Assembly: GCA_020632975.1 (NCBI GenBank)
Contig: JACKEL010000006.1
Span: 62,001 to 126,000 of the forward strand
Source of the DNA: Myxococcales bacterium
Lineage (GTDB): Bacteria; Myxococcota_C; UBA6777
DNA: 64,000 bases
Reading direction: 5' to 3'
A program made the position numbers and the translations under genes. The notes beneath the pieces were generated by a model. That model was not told the DNA's origin and ran no database searches. It worked only from the letters and a program-made list of their open reading frames with translations. Positions 44,423-52,488 of the stretch are shown piece after piece. Position 1 is the first letter of the stretch, and each line of letters opens with the position of its first letter.

Positions 44423-45370
44423 CTACGAACGGAACGTCGCTTCCAAGAGTTCTTCTAACTCTTCGCGAAGATGGCGGAAGTACAAGCGCATCAAAGCGGG
44501 GGTTCCCCAGTCTTTGTCGAAGACGATGTACAAAAAAACCGTCGCTCCCGAAAAGATGGGGACCAGCATATGGTGCTGATTGTCCATCGAAACCATTAAC
44601 TCTTGTAAATCGCCGTTTTGTGACGACTCACTGACCACCCGAGAGATTCCACAAAACATGGGCGTGTTCTAAGGCTGTCCCTTCTTCGAAGGTGTCTTCC
44701 GTGTCGAAAGATAGGCCCGCAAGACAACGCCGAGACTCCATCTCGAACAACGCTACGTAATGAAGACCTTGGTCCTTTTCTTCATGGAAGCAACGCAAGA
44801 TCAACTCGCGTGCTTTGGGGGAAGATGACTTGTTTGTGGGCAACAAAGATTGTCCAGAAGAACTTTCTTTTGTCTCAGAACCCTCCACAAAGAATCTTGT
44901 TCCTGCGGACCATTCAGGAGAGCTATCCAGAACAGAACGGCCACCATCATCTTGTTGAAAAAAAAGTGGATTGGACGACGAAGAAACGATCTCTTCCGCA
45001 AGTTCTTCAGGCAACAAAGCATGGATGAGTTCTCTGGTGTTCCACGCTCGGCTTGTTTGGTGCGCGTTGGTCGTGCCAGAGAGAGACATCTCGTCTTCGG
45101 TGCCTTCTTGAGGGAACATGGAGGGGTCCACCGCCACAAGATCTTCTTGGGTTGCAAAAGGATCAAGATCCAACATTTCTTCTTCGGACAGTAGAAGAGT
45201 GGGCAATCCCCCTGTGTCTTCTTCTCTTCAAGGAAGTTGTGTTGGGTTTGCGGGAACCGATGAGGGAAAGGAGCGGGAGAAGTCTTGGGTGGAAAAGGAG
45301 TCTTTTTCTTCACGTTGTTCAAAGAAAAAGGTGCAGACTCCTTATCTTTCAATTGATCGTCTTTCGTCAT
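44423..45370 (-). pseudogene. Frameshifted Roadblock/LC7-like protein gene
   Basis: Homologue of the neighbouring 302-aa protein, split over three reading frames. The first frame (45370 to about 45212) encodes the N-terminal region. The second (45206 to 44628) has LSEEEMLDLDPFATQEDLV, LIHALLPEELAEEIVSSSS and YVALFEMESRRCLAGLSF. The third (to 44423) has LQELMVSMDNQHHMLVPIFSGATVFLYIVFDKDWGTPALMRLYF. The joins are at G5 (45208-45212, one base short) and GGG (44638-44640, one base extra). Joined length (about 316 aa) fits the paralogue. The C-terminal about 100 residues look like a Roadblock/LC7 domain. Either decayed, misassembled or phase-variable. Confidence 0.75.
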
Positions 45371-45511
45371 CTACCACCGTCCCGTATGGAGTTTGTCATC
45401 GTTGCAGGCTCTTTTCGTTCGGGATCCTATTATTCCTACGGAAGCTTTCCAAGGAACTTGAACAAAAAAGAGAAAAAGCTACGAAAACAAATGTCCCATC
45501 AAAAGTTCAAC

Positions 45512-46420
45512 CTAAGAAAGAACGCTCTTGACCTCTTCAAACAAACGACGAAAGTACAAACGCATCAACGAAGGCGTTCCCCAGGACTTGTAAAAAGAGA
45601 TGTAGAGAAACAACGAAAGATCTTCAAAAAAAGGTACCAGCATGTGGTGTTGACCTTCCATAGAGATTAAGACCTCTTTTAACGTAGCTTCAGCGTGGGC
45701 GTCTCGCATCACACTTGATAATCGAGCTAAAACGCCCGCGTATTCTAAGACGTTCTCTTCACAAAAAGAGGAGCTTTCGTCCAGCTTCAACTCGATAAGA
45801 CAACGTCGAGAGTTTCCGTCGACAAGCGCGACGTACATCACACCGTGATCTTTTTCGGAAACGAATCCTTGGACGAATAGTGCTGACGCTTCTTGGATCT
45901 TTTCTGCGGGGATTCTTTGAGAACCAAAAAGTCCTCCGTCTATATCAGCAAAGTCCGAACGAACACCTTCCCATGACGATGAAGAACCTTCGGACTCATA
46001 CTCTGGCACTCTTTCCAAAGAGAAAGGTGCCAGATGTTCAGAACTCGAAAGAATCTCTTCGGCGACTTCATCTGGCAACAACGCACGAATCAAGTCGCTT
46101 CGACTGATCTTTGGAACAAAGTCATACGTGGAAGTTGACGAAAACTCCACCCATGCACTTTCGTCTTCAGGGAAAGGAGGCGTTGACTTCTTCAACGAAG
46201 CCAACTCTTCTTGGGTTTCATAAGGTGAAAGTCCCAGAAGCTCTTCAAAACTACCACTGGTCAACTCGACAGGAATCGCAGGGATCTCTTCGTTCGTTTG
46301 CTTCCATTCATCCTCAGAAGATCTCCGTTTGCGATATTCTCTACCCCTTCTACTCTTGCGGGGTCTTGTCGCCTCGCCCAAAAGCGAACCCGACGTGCTC
46401 TTCTTTTCTGTTGGTTTCAT
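45512..46420 (-). CDS. Roadblock/LC7-like protein with disordered N-terminus
   Basis: 302 aa, cytoplasmic. The first about 45 residues are basic and Ser/Arg/Lys-rich. Then comes a conserved motif FEELLGLSPYETQEELASL, a segment LIRALLPDEVAEEILSSS, a Ser/Glu-rich linker, and a C-terminal domain (about 185-302). The C-domain has YVALVDGNSRRCLIELKLD, an amphipathic helix LEYAGVLARLSSVM, EVLISMEGQHHMLVPFFEDLSLFLYISF and WGTPSLMRLYFRRLFEEV. This order of strands and helices fits Roadblock/LC7 (MglB-type) proteins, which regulate small GTPases or act as scaffolds. No GTPase gene is in the window. No clear RBS is seen. Confidence 0.7.
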   Translation of the reverse strand: MKPTEKKSTSGSLLGEATRPRKSRRGREYRKRRSSEDEWKQTNEEIPAIPVELTSGSFEELLGLSPYETQEELASLKKSTPPFPEDESAWVEFSSTSTYDFVPKISRSDLIRALLPDEVAEEILSSSEHLAPFSLERVPEYESEGSSSSWEGVRSDFADIDGGLFGSQRIPAEKIQEASALFVQGFVSEKDHGVMYVALVDGNSRRCLIELKLDESSSFCEENVLEYAGVLARLSSVMRDAHAEATLKEVLISMEGQHHMLVPFFEDLSLFLYISFYKSWGTPSLMRLYFRRLFEEVKSVLS

Positions 46421-46424
46421 TTAC

Positions 46425-46438
46425 TACGATCCATCGTA
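46425..46438. promoter_or_regulatory. Inverted repeat just before Roadblock-like start
   Basis: TACGATCCATCGTA: 6-bp arms around CC, ending 5 nt before the ATG at 46420 (minus strand). It sits where an RBS would be expected, so it may hide or replace it, or be an operator. Confidence 0.4.
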
Positions 46439-46488
46439 TAAATTTCCCCCTTCGTGTGGAGAAGAAGACTACAATTGCTAAACACCTC

Positions 46489-46506
46489 AATTGATCTAGA
46501 TCAATT
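46489..46506. promoter_or_regulatory. 18-bp perfect palindrome
   Basis: AATTGATCTAGATCAATT is a perfect palindrome 69 nt upstream of the 302-aa Roadblock-like gene and 6 nt past the stop of the 110-aa gene (both minus strand). An operator is the simplest explanation. Confidence 0.5.
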
Positions 46507-46512
46507 AGGTTC

Positions 46513-46845
46513 TTAATCTTTATCAAAAACCTTATACAACGAGCATCTTTTTACCAAAGAAATGAACAATTCGTCCAAAGAGACCATGCAAAGATGCGAT
46601 CTCTTCGTATTATCGGTCAAAAAAGAAATGAGATGCCGAAGTTGAGCAAGAGGAGCGGTCAGATGGGGCAGGCATTCCGTTTTGTCAGGTCGTTTCACAA
46701 GGTACACGAAAAGGATTCGTGATGTAAGTGTTACAAGAAAAAGAATCTTTTGCTTATCCAAAGTAATATCCAGCCATCCTTTCAGCGCTCGCCTCATCAA
46801 AGTCCGAAGAGAGTCGTTCATAGTTAAAGAGTTTCCATGACACAT
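46513..46845 (-). CDS. Short Roadblock/LC7-like protein, possibly C-terminally truncated
   Basis: 110 aa (about 102 from an inner ATG at 46821). The helix-strand order ILFLVTLTSRILFVYLV, LTAPLAQLRHLISFL, HLCMVSLDELFISLVKRCSLYKVFDKD parallels the C-terminal domain of the neighbouring Roadblock-like proteins but stops where those continue with WGTP.SLMRLYF. So the last helix appears missing. Neither candidate start has a strong RBS. Orientation and position suggest it belongs to the same family cluster and arose by duplication. The relationship is inferred from pattern, not identity. Confidence 0.5.
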   Translation of the reverse strand: MCHGNSLTMNDSLRTLMRRALKGWLDITLDKQKILFLVTLTSRILFVYLVKRPDKTECLPHLTAPLAQLRHLISFLTDNTKRSHLCMVSLDELFISLVKRCSLYKVFDKD

Positions 46846-47036
46846 TGCGTCTCAAAGAATCTCTTGTTTGGCTTTGTTCTTTTTGGTGGGGCTTGCACTT
46901 TTTTGGACGTACCCCCAAGATCTTGGCAAGATACGGGAGACAAGTTCGTCTAACATGCGTCTTTCAGAAACATGTTTTTGTAAAGGCACTTGCCTTGGCA
47001 ACCCCTATCAGAACACGTAAAGAAAAAGGAGAAGGC

Positions 47037-48353
47037 ATGCGCGCTCTCCCCACCACCACACCAAGCAGCTTTCCAAGAGCGTTTGTGTGGCTGCTTGGCT
47101 TTGGAATCTGTTTTGGAGTGAGCCCGTCTATAGAGACAGGCCACTTCTTTGCTGCTCAATCCGTCCATGCTCGATCCAAATACCGACGCAAAGCCAAACA
47201 CACACGGAAAAGACACCGTTACCCTCGGCGTGTCGCGCGTCTCTCCTCCCATGAACGTCGCATCTACCATAAGAAGCCGATGTACAAAAAGAAAAGACGC
47301 GCCCGACGAGTTCGTCGCGTCCGCCGCAATCGACGTTATGCTCGTCGTTCTCGCCGCTCGCGTCCGCGACGTTGGAAGCGACGCTACACGCGCAGATCGC
47401 GTTCTAGCCGTACACCACTGCCCTATCCACCAGGCGGACAACGCACAGCTTTTTGCAGCCGTTTGTTGCGTCGGGAAGAAGCCTTGCGGTATGTCCAAGG
47501 TAAACACTCCCTGCAAAGCAGCCTACGCCGTTATATCGGTCACTTGCGTAGTTGTGGCTGGCTGCGCCCCCATGATTACGCCCGCGTGATGGTGTACGAC
47601 CACCGTGGCTGCAAGATGGCGGGTATCCAAGAGCGCAACGTGACCTCTGCTGCAAGCCTGATCAAACCCTTTGTGATGTTCGCAGCCTACGAAAAAGCAT
47701 ATCGCCAGGGGCTCCCTCCCCACCGTTTCCCTTTGTCTTTGCAGAACCAAATCAATCGCATGATGCGCGTAAGCAGCAACAGCGCAACCAACCACATGAT
47801 CCGTTATGTGGGAGACGGCGATGCACGACGCGGTTTGGCTCGCATCAACCAACTGATCCGCAAACATGGGATGAAAAGCACACGACTGGTGGAGCTTATC
47901 CCCCGTAATGGTCGGACTTATCGCAATACAACGACAGCGCGAGACCTCAATATCCTGCTTGCAAAGATCTACCGCCGCCGCGCGGTTTCCTCGGCTTACT
48001 CTCGTTTGATGATGCGTGTGATGCTTCACAGCCGCGATAACCGAGGACGTACACCTTACCTGCGTAGTCACTACCACGTGACCGCTGCCACAAAAACCGG
48101 ATACACGAGAAGAACCAATGGTGTTGCAGGGATCATCCTTGCAGGAAAAGGCCTTGGCAGAGCTGCTTACAATCTTGTCGCTGTGGTTACCCGCCCATCT
48201 GGAGCCGCCAACGAGTGGATCTGGAAACGCGTGTCGAGCCCCATCGTTCGTCGCATCTCTGAGATGACGTACCACTATTACGCAACGGGCGCTGCCCAAC
48301 GCGAGATCCGCCGCTCCAAAAAACGCCGCACACGTATCGCCTGCGCACAATAA
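47037..48353 (+). CDS. Exported serine hydrolase (beta-lactamase/PBP-like) with Arg-rich segment
   Basis: About 438 aa. Signal peptide near residues 14-40, then an about 80-residue basic segment (46-126) rich in Arg/Lys/Tyr/Ser (RRARRVRRVRRNRRYARRSR). The C-terminal about 290 residues carry the penicillin-recognising serine hydrolase motifs: S207-L-I-K210, S246-S-N248 and K353-T-G355. The class A Glu166 motif is not clear, so a peptidoglycan carboxypeptidase/endopeptidase or other hydrolase is as likely as a beta-lactamase. The ATG at 47037 has AAGGAG about 6 nt upstream. The basic arm could bind peptidoglycan, teichoic-like polymer, LPS or nucleic acid. Confidence 0.85.
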   Translation: MRALPTTTPSSFPRAFVWLLGFGICFGVSPSIETGHFFAAQSVHARSKYRRKAKHTRKRHRYPRRVARLSSHERRIYHKKPMYKKKRRARRVRRVRRNRRYARRSRRSRPRRWKRRYTRRSRSSRTPLPYPPGGQRTAFCSRLLRREEALRYVQGKHSLQSSLRRYIGHLRSCGWLRPHDYARVMVYDHRGCKMAGIQERNVTSAASLIKPFVMFAAYEKAYRQGLPPHRFPLSLQNQINRMMRVSSNSATNHMIRYVGDGDARRGLARINQLIRKHGMKSTRLVELIPRNGRTYRNTTTARDLNILLAKIYRRRAVSSAYSRLMMRVMLHSRDNRGRTPYLRSHYHVTAATKTGYTRRTNGVAGIILAGKGLGRAAYNLVAVVTRPSGAANEWIWKRVSSPIVRRISEMTYHYYATGAAQREIRRSKKRRTRIACAQ

Positions 48354-48539
48354 TCTCCCCTCCCCAAAAGAATTCCCCCGTCAGAAAACGCCCTCACCAG
48401 AAAACTTGCAACGAAGCACGCCTACACCGCGAAAATAAAACAAAGTCCTTGATCTATGCTCCCAAACGCCGCATAGTTCCTGACTTTGCCGGCTAAAAAG
48501 ACCGCTGTTTCTGAGTTTTTCCAAGCGTGAGGTGTGTCC

Positions 48540-50663
48540 ATGAGAAAGAATGTCTTCTCTTTTTTCTCGCTCTGGCTCTTTTGTTCTCTTGCTCTCTTTG
48601 GGATGGAGGGCTGTGGTGATAACAGTCAGTGCAAAACCAACGCAGAGTGCCAAAACGGCACTGTCTGCCGCCAAGTCAACGGGACGTACAGTTGTGTGGA
48701 CCCCAATGCCACATCCTGTCAGTCCAAGATCGATTGTTCTGGCGCCAAAGCCCAGTGCGATCTCTTGCGAAATGTCTGTGTTGAGTGCCTTGACGATAGC
48801 AACTGTTCGGGCACGAAACTCTGCAAAGACAAAGCCTGCGTAGAACCCAACGCATGTCAGTCCAACTCTGATTGTAAAGCACCTACACCCGTTTGTGCTT
48901 TTGCACTCTCCAAGTGCGTTGAATGCGCGACAAATAACGATTGTACCAATGGACTGATCTGCAAAGAGAATCAGTGTAAGTCCGAAGGGACCGAGCCCAC
49001 CACAGAACCCCAAACCGAGCCGACAGCCGAACCCGCACAAGAGCCAGCCGCAGAACCCACTGCGGAACCTCAAGCTGAGCCCCAAGCTGAGCCCAAGGCT
49101 GAGCCTCAAGCGGAGCCTCAAGCGGAGCCCCAAGCGGAACCTACACAAGAACCTGCCGCTGAACCCACACAAGAGCCTGCTGCTGAGCCTACACAAGAGC
49201 CCGCCCAAGAAGCAGGACCCGAACCTACCGCAGAGCCCACGCAAGAACCCACAGCTGAAAAGATGCCCGAAGCAGGCCCTGAAGCGGAGCCCATGCCCGA
49301 GCCACAACCTGAGCCACAGCCTGAGCCACAACCCGAACCACAACCCGAACAACCCCCTTGTACGGCGGGAACCGCCGGATGTGCTTGTGCAACAGGCGGA
49401 CAATGTAACGCTGGCGGCGTCTGTATCTCCATTGGTACGGGCCTTGGGGAGTTTTGCTATCAAGACTGTACCCAAACACGTACAAGCTGTTCACTCAACA
49501 CAGATGGACGCACCTCTTGCGTTGACTTTGCGACAGACAGCCAAGGCAACACCATCGCTGTTTGTCTGCAAGAGTCCCTGAAAAATGGCACCTGCGATAT
49601 CGCGCGCGGTAGCATCTGCAAGTCAGGACAAACCCCCACGCTCTATTGTAGCCAAACCCTCACCCCCAAAGTCTGCCTTGAAGTGCAAGTGCAAACCACC
49701 GCAGGGGCCGATTGCAACGGACCCAGCGACACAACCGAACCCATCAAAGTGTGTGACTCACAAAAACAAAGTGATGGCACCTACTTGGTTTGCCGAAACC
49801 AAAAATGCACCAAAGAACAACCTGTTGCACGACATGCGACATGTGGTGGAGCCAATGGTGTTTGCGATAGCGCAGACATCTGTTTGCAGGTCGATCAAAA
49901 TACCCCGTCTTATTGTTTTGAACGATGTACAAACCTCGGTCAGCCCTGCGCTTCAGGCAAAGGAACTTGTGAGGCTCTTCAAAATGGTGGTGGTGCCTGT
50001 ATTTATGGGGATGCCAAAGAAGATGCGACCTGTGGCGCAGTCGCGAATACCCCCACAAAGTACGATACCACCAAGGTTTGCGAAGCTGGCTTGACCTGTA
50101 TCACCTTTGACAGCAACTCGCTCGTCGGTGCTTGTCTGCGGCCTGTCGCGAACTGCAATACCACCAACATCTGCGGAACTGGCCGAACTTGCTTGCCTCT
50201 TCAGTCAGGAACAGCCGTTTGTGGAAAGCAGTGCACAAGCAACGCAAACTGCGGGACGGACTTCTCTTGTGTCTCTTTGGGCGGTACCTTCGGGAATGTC
50301 TGCGCACCCATCGATAAAGGCGGCGTCCTGCCTTACGGTGGTCTCTGTGATCCGTTTGGCGTCACGGATAGCACCCGATGCTGTAACGGTTCCAATCAAC
50401 AGTCTGCTTGTACCTCTGGAGGACGTACAGACTACAACGGACTTTGCTTGCGACGCGATGCAAACTCCACAACAGGCTTCTGTTCTGCGGATTGTGACCC
50501 CTTGTTGTCCAACTGCCCCCCCTACAACGGAACCGCGACACGTTGCGTAAGCTCTGGAACTGGCGGCTTCTGTGTTATCCCATGTGTGAGCAACGCGGGC
50601 TGTCCAAGCGGACTCGTCTGCGTCAACCAAACGGGTATCGGTCAGATCTGCGTCGCACCTTAA
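48540..50663 (+). CDS. Cys-rich lipoprotein with long Glu-Pro repeat stalk
   Basis: About 707 aa. Signal sequence with lipobox MEGC. Cys-rich modules of DxDC-type follow (CKTNAECQNGTVC, CSGAKAQCDLLRNVC), then an about 125-residue Glu-Pro-Thr/Gln/Ala repeat (about 150-275). The rest (about 280-707) is Cys-rich with units such as CGGANGVCDSADICLQVD, CGTGRTCLPLQSGTAVCGKQC and CPSGLVCVNQTG. It is related in style to the lipoproteins at 18073-20121 and 39861-41402. Lipidated, with the EP repeat as an extended negatively charged stalk. The GTG at 48534 is also possible; ATG at 48540 has GAGG about 7 nt upstream. Confidence 0.85.
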   Translation: MRKNVFSFFSLWLFCSLALFGMEGCGDNSQCKTNAECQNGTVCRQVNGTYSCVDPNATSCQSKIDCSGAKAQCDLLRNVCVECLDDSNCSGTKLCKDKACVEPNACQSNSDCKAPTPVCAFALSKCVECATNNDCTNGLICKENQCKSEGTEPTTEPQTEPTAEPAQEPAAEPTAEPQAEPQAEPKAEPQAEPQAEPQAEPTQEPAAEPTQEPAAEPTQEPAQEAGPEPTAEPTQEPTAEKMPEAGPEAEPMPEPQPEPQPEPQPEPQPEQPPCTAGTAGCACATGGQCNAGGVCISIGTGLGEFCYQDCTQTRTSCSLNTDGRTSCVDFATDSQGNTIAVCLQESLKNGTCDIARGSICKSGQTPTLYCSQTLTPKVCLEVQVQTTAGADCNGPSDTTEPIKVCDSQKQSDGTYLVCRNQKCTKEQPVARHATCGGANGVCDSADICLQVDQNTPSYCFERCTNLGQPCASGKGTCEALQNGGGACIYGDAKEDATCGAVANTPTKYDTTKVCEAGLTCITFDSNSLVGACLRPVANCNTTNICGTGRTCLPLQSGTAVCGKQCTSNANCGTDFSCVSLGGTFGNVCAPIDKGGVLPYGGLCDPFGVTDSTRCCNGSNQQSACTSGGRTDYNGLCLRRDANSTTGFCSADCDPLLSNCPPYNGTATRCVSSGTGGFCVIPCVSNAGCPSGLVCVNQTGIGQICVAP
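48985..49350 (+). repeat. Glu-Pro coding repeat
   Basis: Imperfect tandem repeats encoding EPxx tetrapeptides, most regular as EPQP (49299-49350, 12-bp units). Unit number could vary by slippage in frame-preserving steps. Confidence 0.75.
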
Positions 50664-50671
50664 TCTCTGGC

Positions 50672-51214
50672 CTACGCGTTAGACTCGTCTTCGTGGGCAG
50701 GCAACCACAACATCCCATCCCCTACCTCTTCAGGTTCTGGTAGCGCTTCCATCACAAGAGAGCGCATCGCTTGGGTTTGCGGTGCTGCCAAACGTTGACC
50801 CGCCAAAGAAGCAAGATACACCCCCACCGCCAAGACCCCGAGTACAGGCAAAAGCCAAAATCCCCAAGCGTACTCTTTGGCCATCCACTGCGAAACCCCC
50901 AAAGACATCCCGACAAAAGCCCCAAAAGCCAACATCGTGTAAAATGCCATAAACATTGTCCACACGCCTGGATGGGGCCCTACAAGGCCATACATGCAGG
51001 TGCCTTTGGAACACTTTTCAAACTCCAAACTAAAACATGGAGACCAAAAGTGCTGTTCTTTTTCGGACACTAAGATCTGGATATGTGGGTGTGCTTTCAT
51101 CAAACGGAACTGTTCGTTTCGCTCTTTAACGCACTCTTCGATCTTCTCCATCGCTTGTTCGGGCGGCAAAGTAAAGATCATATGAAAGCGCGGTCGCATG
51201 GGTTGGGGGGACAT
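50672..51214 (-). CDS. Two-span membrane protein
   Basis: About 180 aa. An N-terminal soluble part of about 75 residues (FHMIFTLPPEQAMEKIEECVKER, IQILVSEKEQHFWSPCFSLEFE) is followed by two transmembrane helices (about 85-108 and 118-138: GVWTMFMAFYTMLAFGAFVGMSLGVS, WLLPVLGVLAVGVYLASLAGQRLA). A short acidic tail follows. The GPHPGVWTMFM loop and the two-helix hairpin recur in small bacterial membrane proteins, but I cannot name the family. GGAGG lies 6 nt before the ATG at 51214. Its stop is 8 nt from the end of the convergent lipoprotein gene. Confidence 0.7.
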   Translation of the reverse strand: MSPQPMRPRFHMIFTLPPEQAMEKIEECVKERNEQFRLMKAHPHIQILVSEKEQHFWSPCFSLEFEKCSKGTCMYGLVGPHPGVWTMFMAFYTMLAFGAFVGMSLGVSQWMAKEYAWGFWLLPVLGVLAVGVYLASLAGQRLAAPQTQAMRSLVMEALPEPEEVGDGMLWLPAHEDESNA

Positions 51215-51330
51215 GGAGCCTCCTCGCAAAAGTCGGACGCTGCAAGTTTAGGTGAGCCAAGACTCGCAGGGATTTGTTGGGTGGCTATCGCGTGTGGGGG
51301 AAGCGACAGTGGGGATAGATGGAGGGTATT

Positions 51331-52476
51331 TTAGAAGATATCCGCAGTAAAGCTCAAGACAAGGTTGTTGGAGACCTGCCATTTTTCCGTGAGCAGCGGT
51401 GTGCGTTGCGCGCGGAAAACGTAGTTCAATGCGGCCCACTTCGAAAGTGTGAGGCTCACCTTGAACTGGACATCAGCGTTCAACAACTCGAAGCCTTGCA
51501 ACTCTGTGGGAACGCTTGTGAAGAAAGGCATCATCAATTTTGTGTAGAACGAATAGTTCAAAAACTTATCGATCTTACCTTCAAAGCTGATCTTTAATTC
51601 TCCACCGATCTGCGTATAATCCCGAAGCTGCTTGAATTCAAGTCGTGGTGTCGTGGCATCATCTTGAAGGACATAGCCCGCAGCCCAAGTCTGCTCCGCA
51701 CTGACGTTCAATTCGATATCCAACTCAGTGTATTTGTTTCGATAAGGCTCAGCGACGAAACCCACCGATTGACCGAAGGTTAGCGGCGAGAAGGGCAAGG
51801 TCAGTTGGAAGGCCTCTTCTTTTTGAAGGCTTCGTTGAACTTGCGTAGTGTCCACATTCAACAAGGTGACATCGACGGCTGTTGCGGGGATAAAGTAACC
51901 AGGAAAAAGCTGCGTGGTTACAGAAACCCCTGCACGTACACCAAACTTGATCGAGTCCACAAACTGGTAAGAGTACGCGCTTTTGAAGTCGAAGTTGTCG
52001 GCTGTCTTGATAAAAGGCTCAAGCTGCGGGGTCTTGGTTTGTGTATGGACGATCTTCAAAGAAGACTCCCACTTGTGACGGCCAAAACGCATCAACAAGC
52101 CACCGTTGAGCACCCCACCAAGACTAAAGGTGATACCGTTGTCCACACCAGGCACGTTATCACTGCTCGACAGCGCGATGTTGACCCCCAAAGAAAGCTT
52201 TGGAAACCAACCATCTTTCGGCTTTTCAGGTTTCTTTGCAGCAGGACGAGCGGCAGGTTTGGTAGTCGAAGCCGCAGGTTTTGTTGTGGGCGCTGCCGCT
52301 GCTTTTGTCCGTTCATCGGGCGTTGTGGCAGGCGTCGCAGCAGACGTCACAGCGGGCGTCGCAGTCCGCGAAGCGGGTTGTGTCGAAGGTGCGGGGGTTT
52401 GTGCCCAAGCAACATCCGTCAAAGTCCAAAGAGTCGCAGGGATAAACAGGAGTCGAGAGAGCATTCGCATATTCAT
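51331..52476 (-). CDS. Outer-membrane barrel-like protein, paralogue B
   Basis: 381 aa. A signal peptide (LLFIPATLWTLTDVAWA) is followed by an Ala/Thr/Pro/Lys-rich linker (about 28-90). About 290 residues follow of alternating beta strands, starting DGWFPKLSLGVNIALSSSDNVPG, with pieces such as WESSLKIVHTQTKTPQLEPFIKTADNFDFKSAYSYQF, SFYTKLMMPFFTSVP and VSNNLVLSFTADIF (terminal Phe, as in outer-membrane barrels). Paralogous to the next upstream gene (52489-53532). It may be related to DUF3078-type outer-membrane barrels. AAGGAG lies 8 nt before the start. It is separated by 12 nt from its paralogue, so cotranscribed. Confidence 0.8.
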   Translation of the reverse strand: MNMRMLSRLLFIPATLWTLTDVAWAQTPAPSTQPASRTATPAVTSAATPATTPDERTKAAAAPTTKPAASTTKPAARPAAKKPEKPKDGWFPKLSLGVNIALSSSDNVPGVDNGITFSLGGVLNGGLLMRFGRHKWESSLKIVHTQTKTPQLEPFIKTADNFDFKSAYSYQFVDSIKFGVRAGVSVTTQLFPGYFIPATAVDVTLLNVDTTQVQRSLQKEEAFQLTLPFSPLTFGQSVGFVAEPYRNKYTELDIELNVSAEQTWAAGYVLQDDATTPRLEFKQLRDYTQIGGELKISFEGKIDKFLNYSFYTKLMMPFFTSVPTELQGFELLNADVQFKVSLTLSKWAALNYVFRAQRTPLLTEKWQVSNNLVLSFTADIF

Positions 52477-52488
52477 GATCGTGACTCC

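Noticed and set aside
48381..49475. Long minus-strand open frame rich in Leu/Arg/Gly opposite the Glu-Pro repeats
   Set aside because: It is the antisense of the EP-repeat of a well-supported lipoprotein gene; no RBS, no recognisable domain, composition follows from the repeat.
50672..51214. Mobile or phage-related gene
   Set aside because: Ordinary membrane protein with a normal RBS between chromosomal genes; no integrase, att repeat or composition shift is visible.
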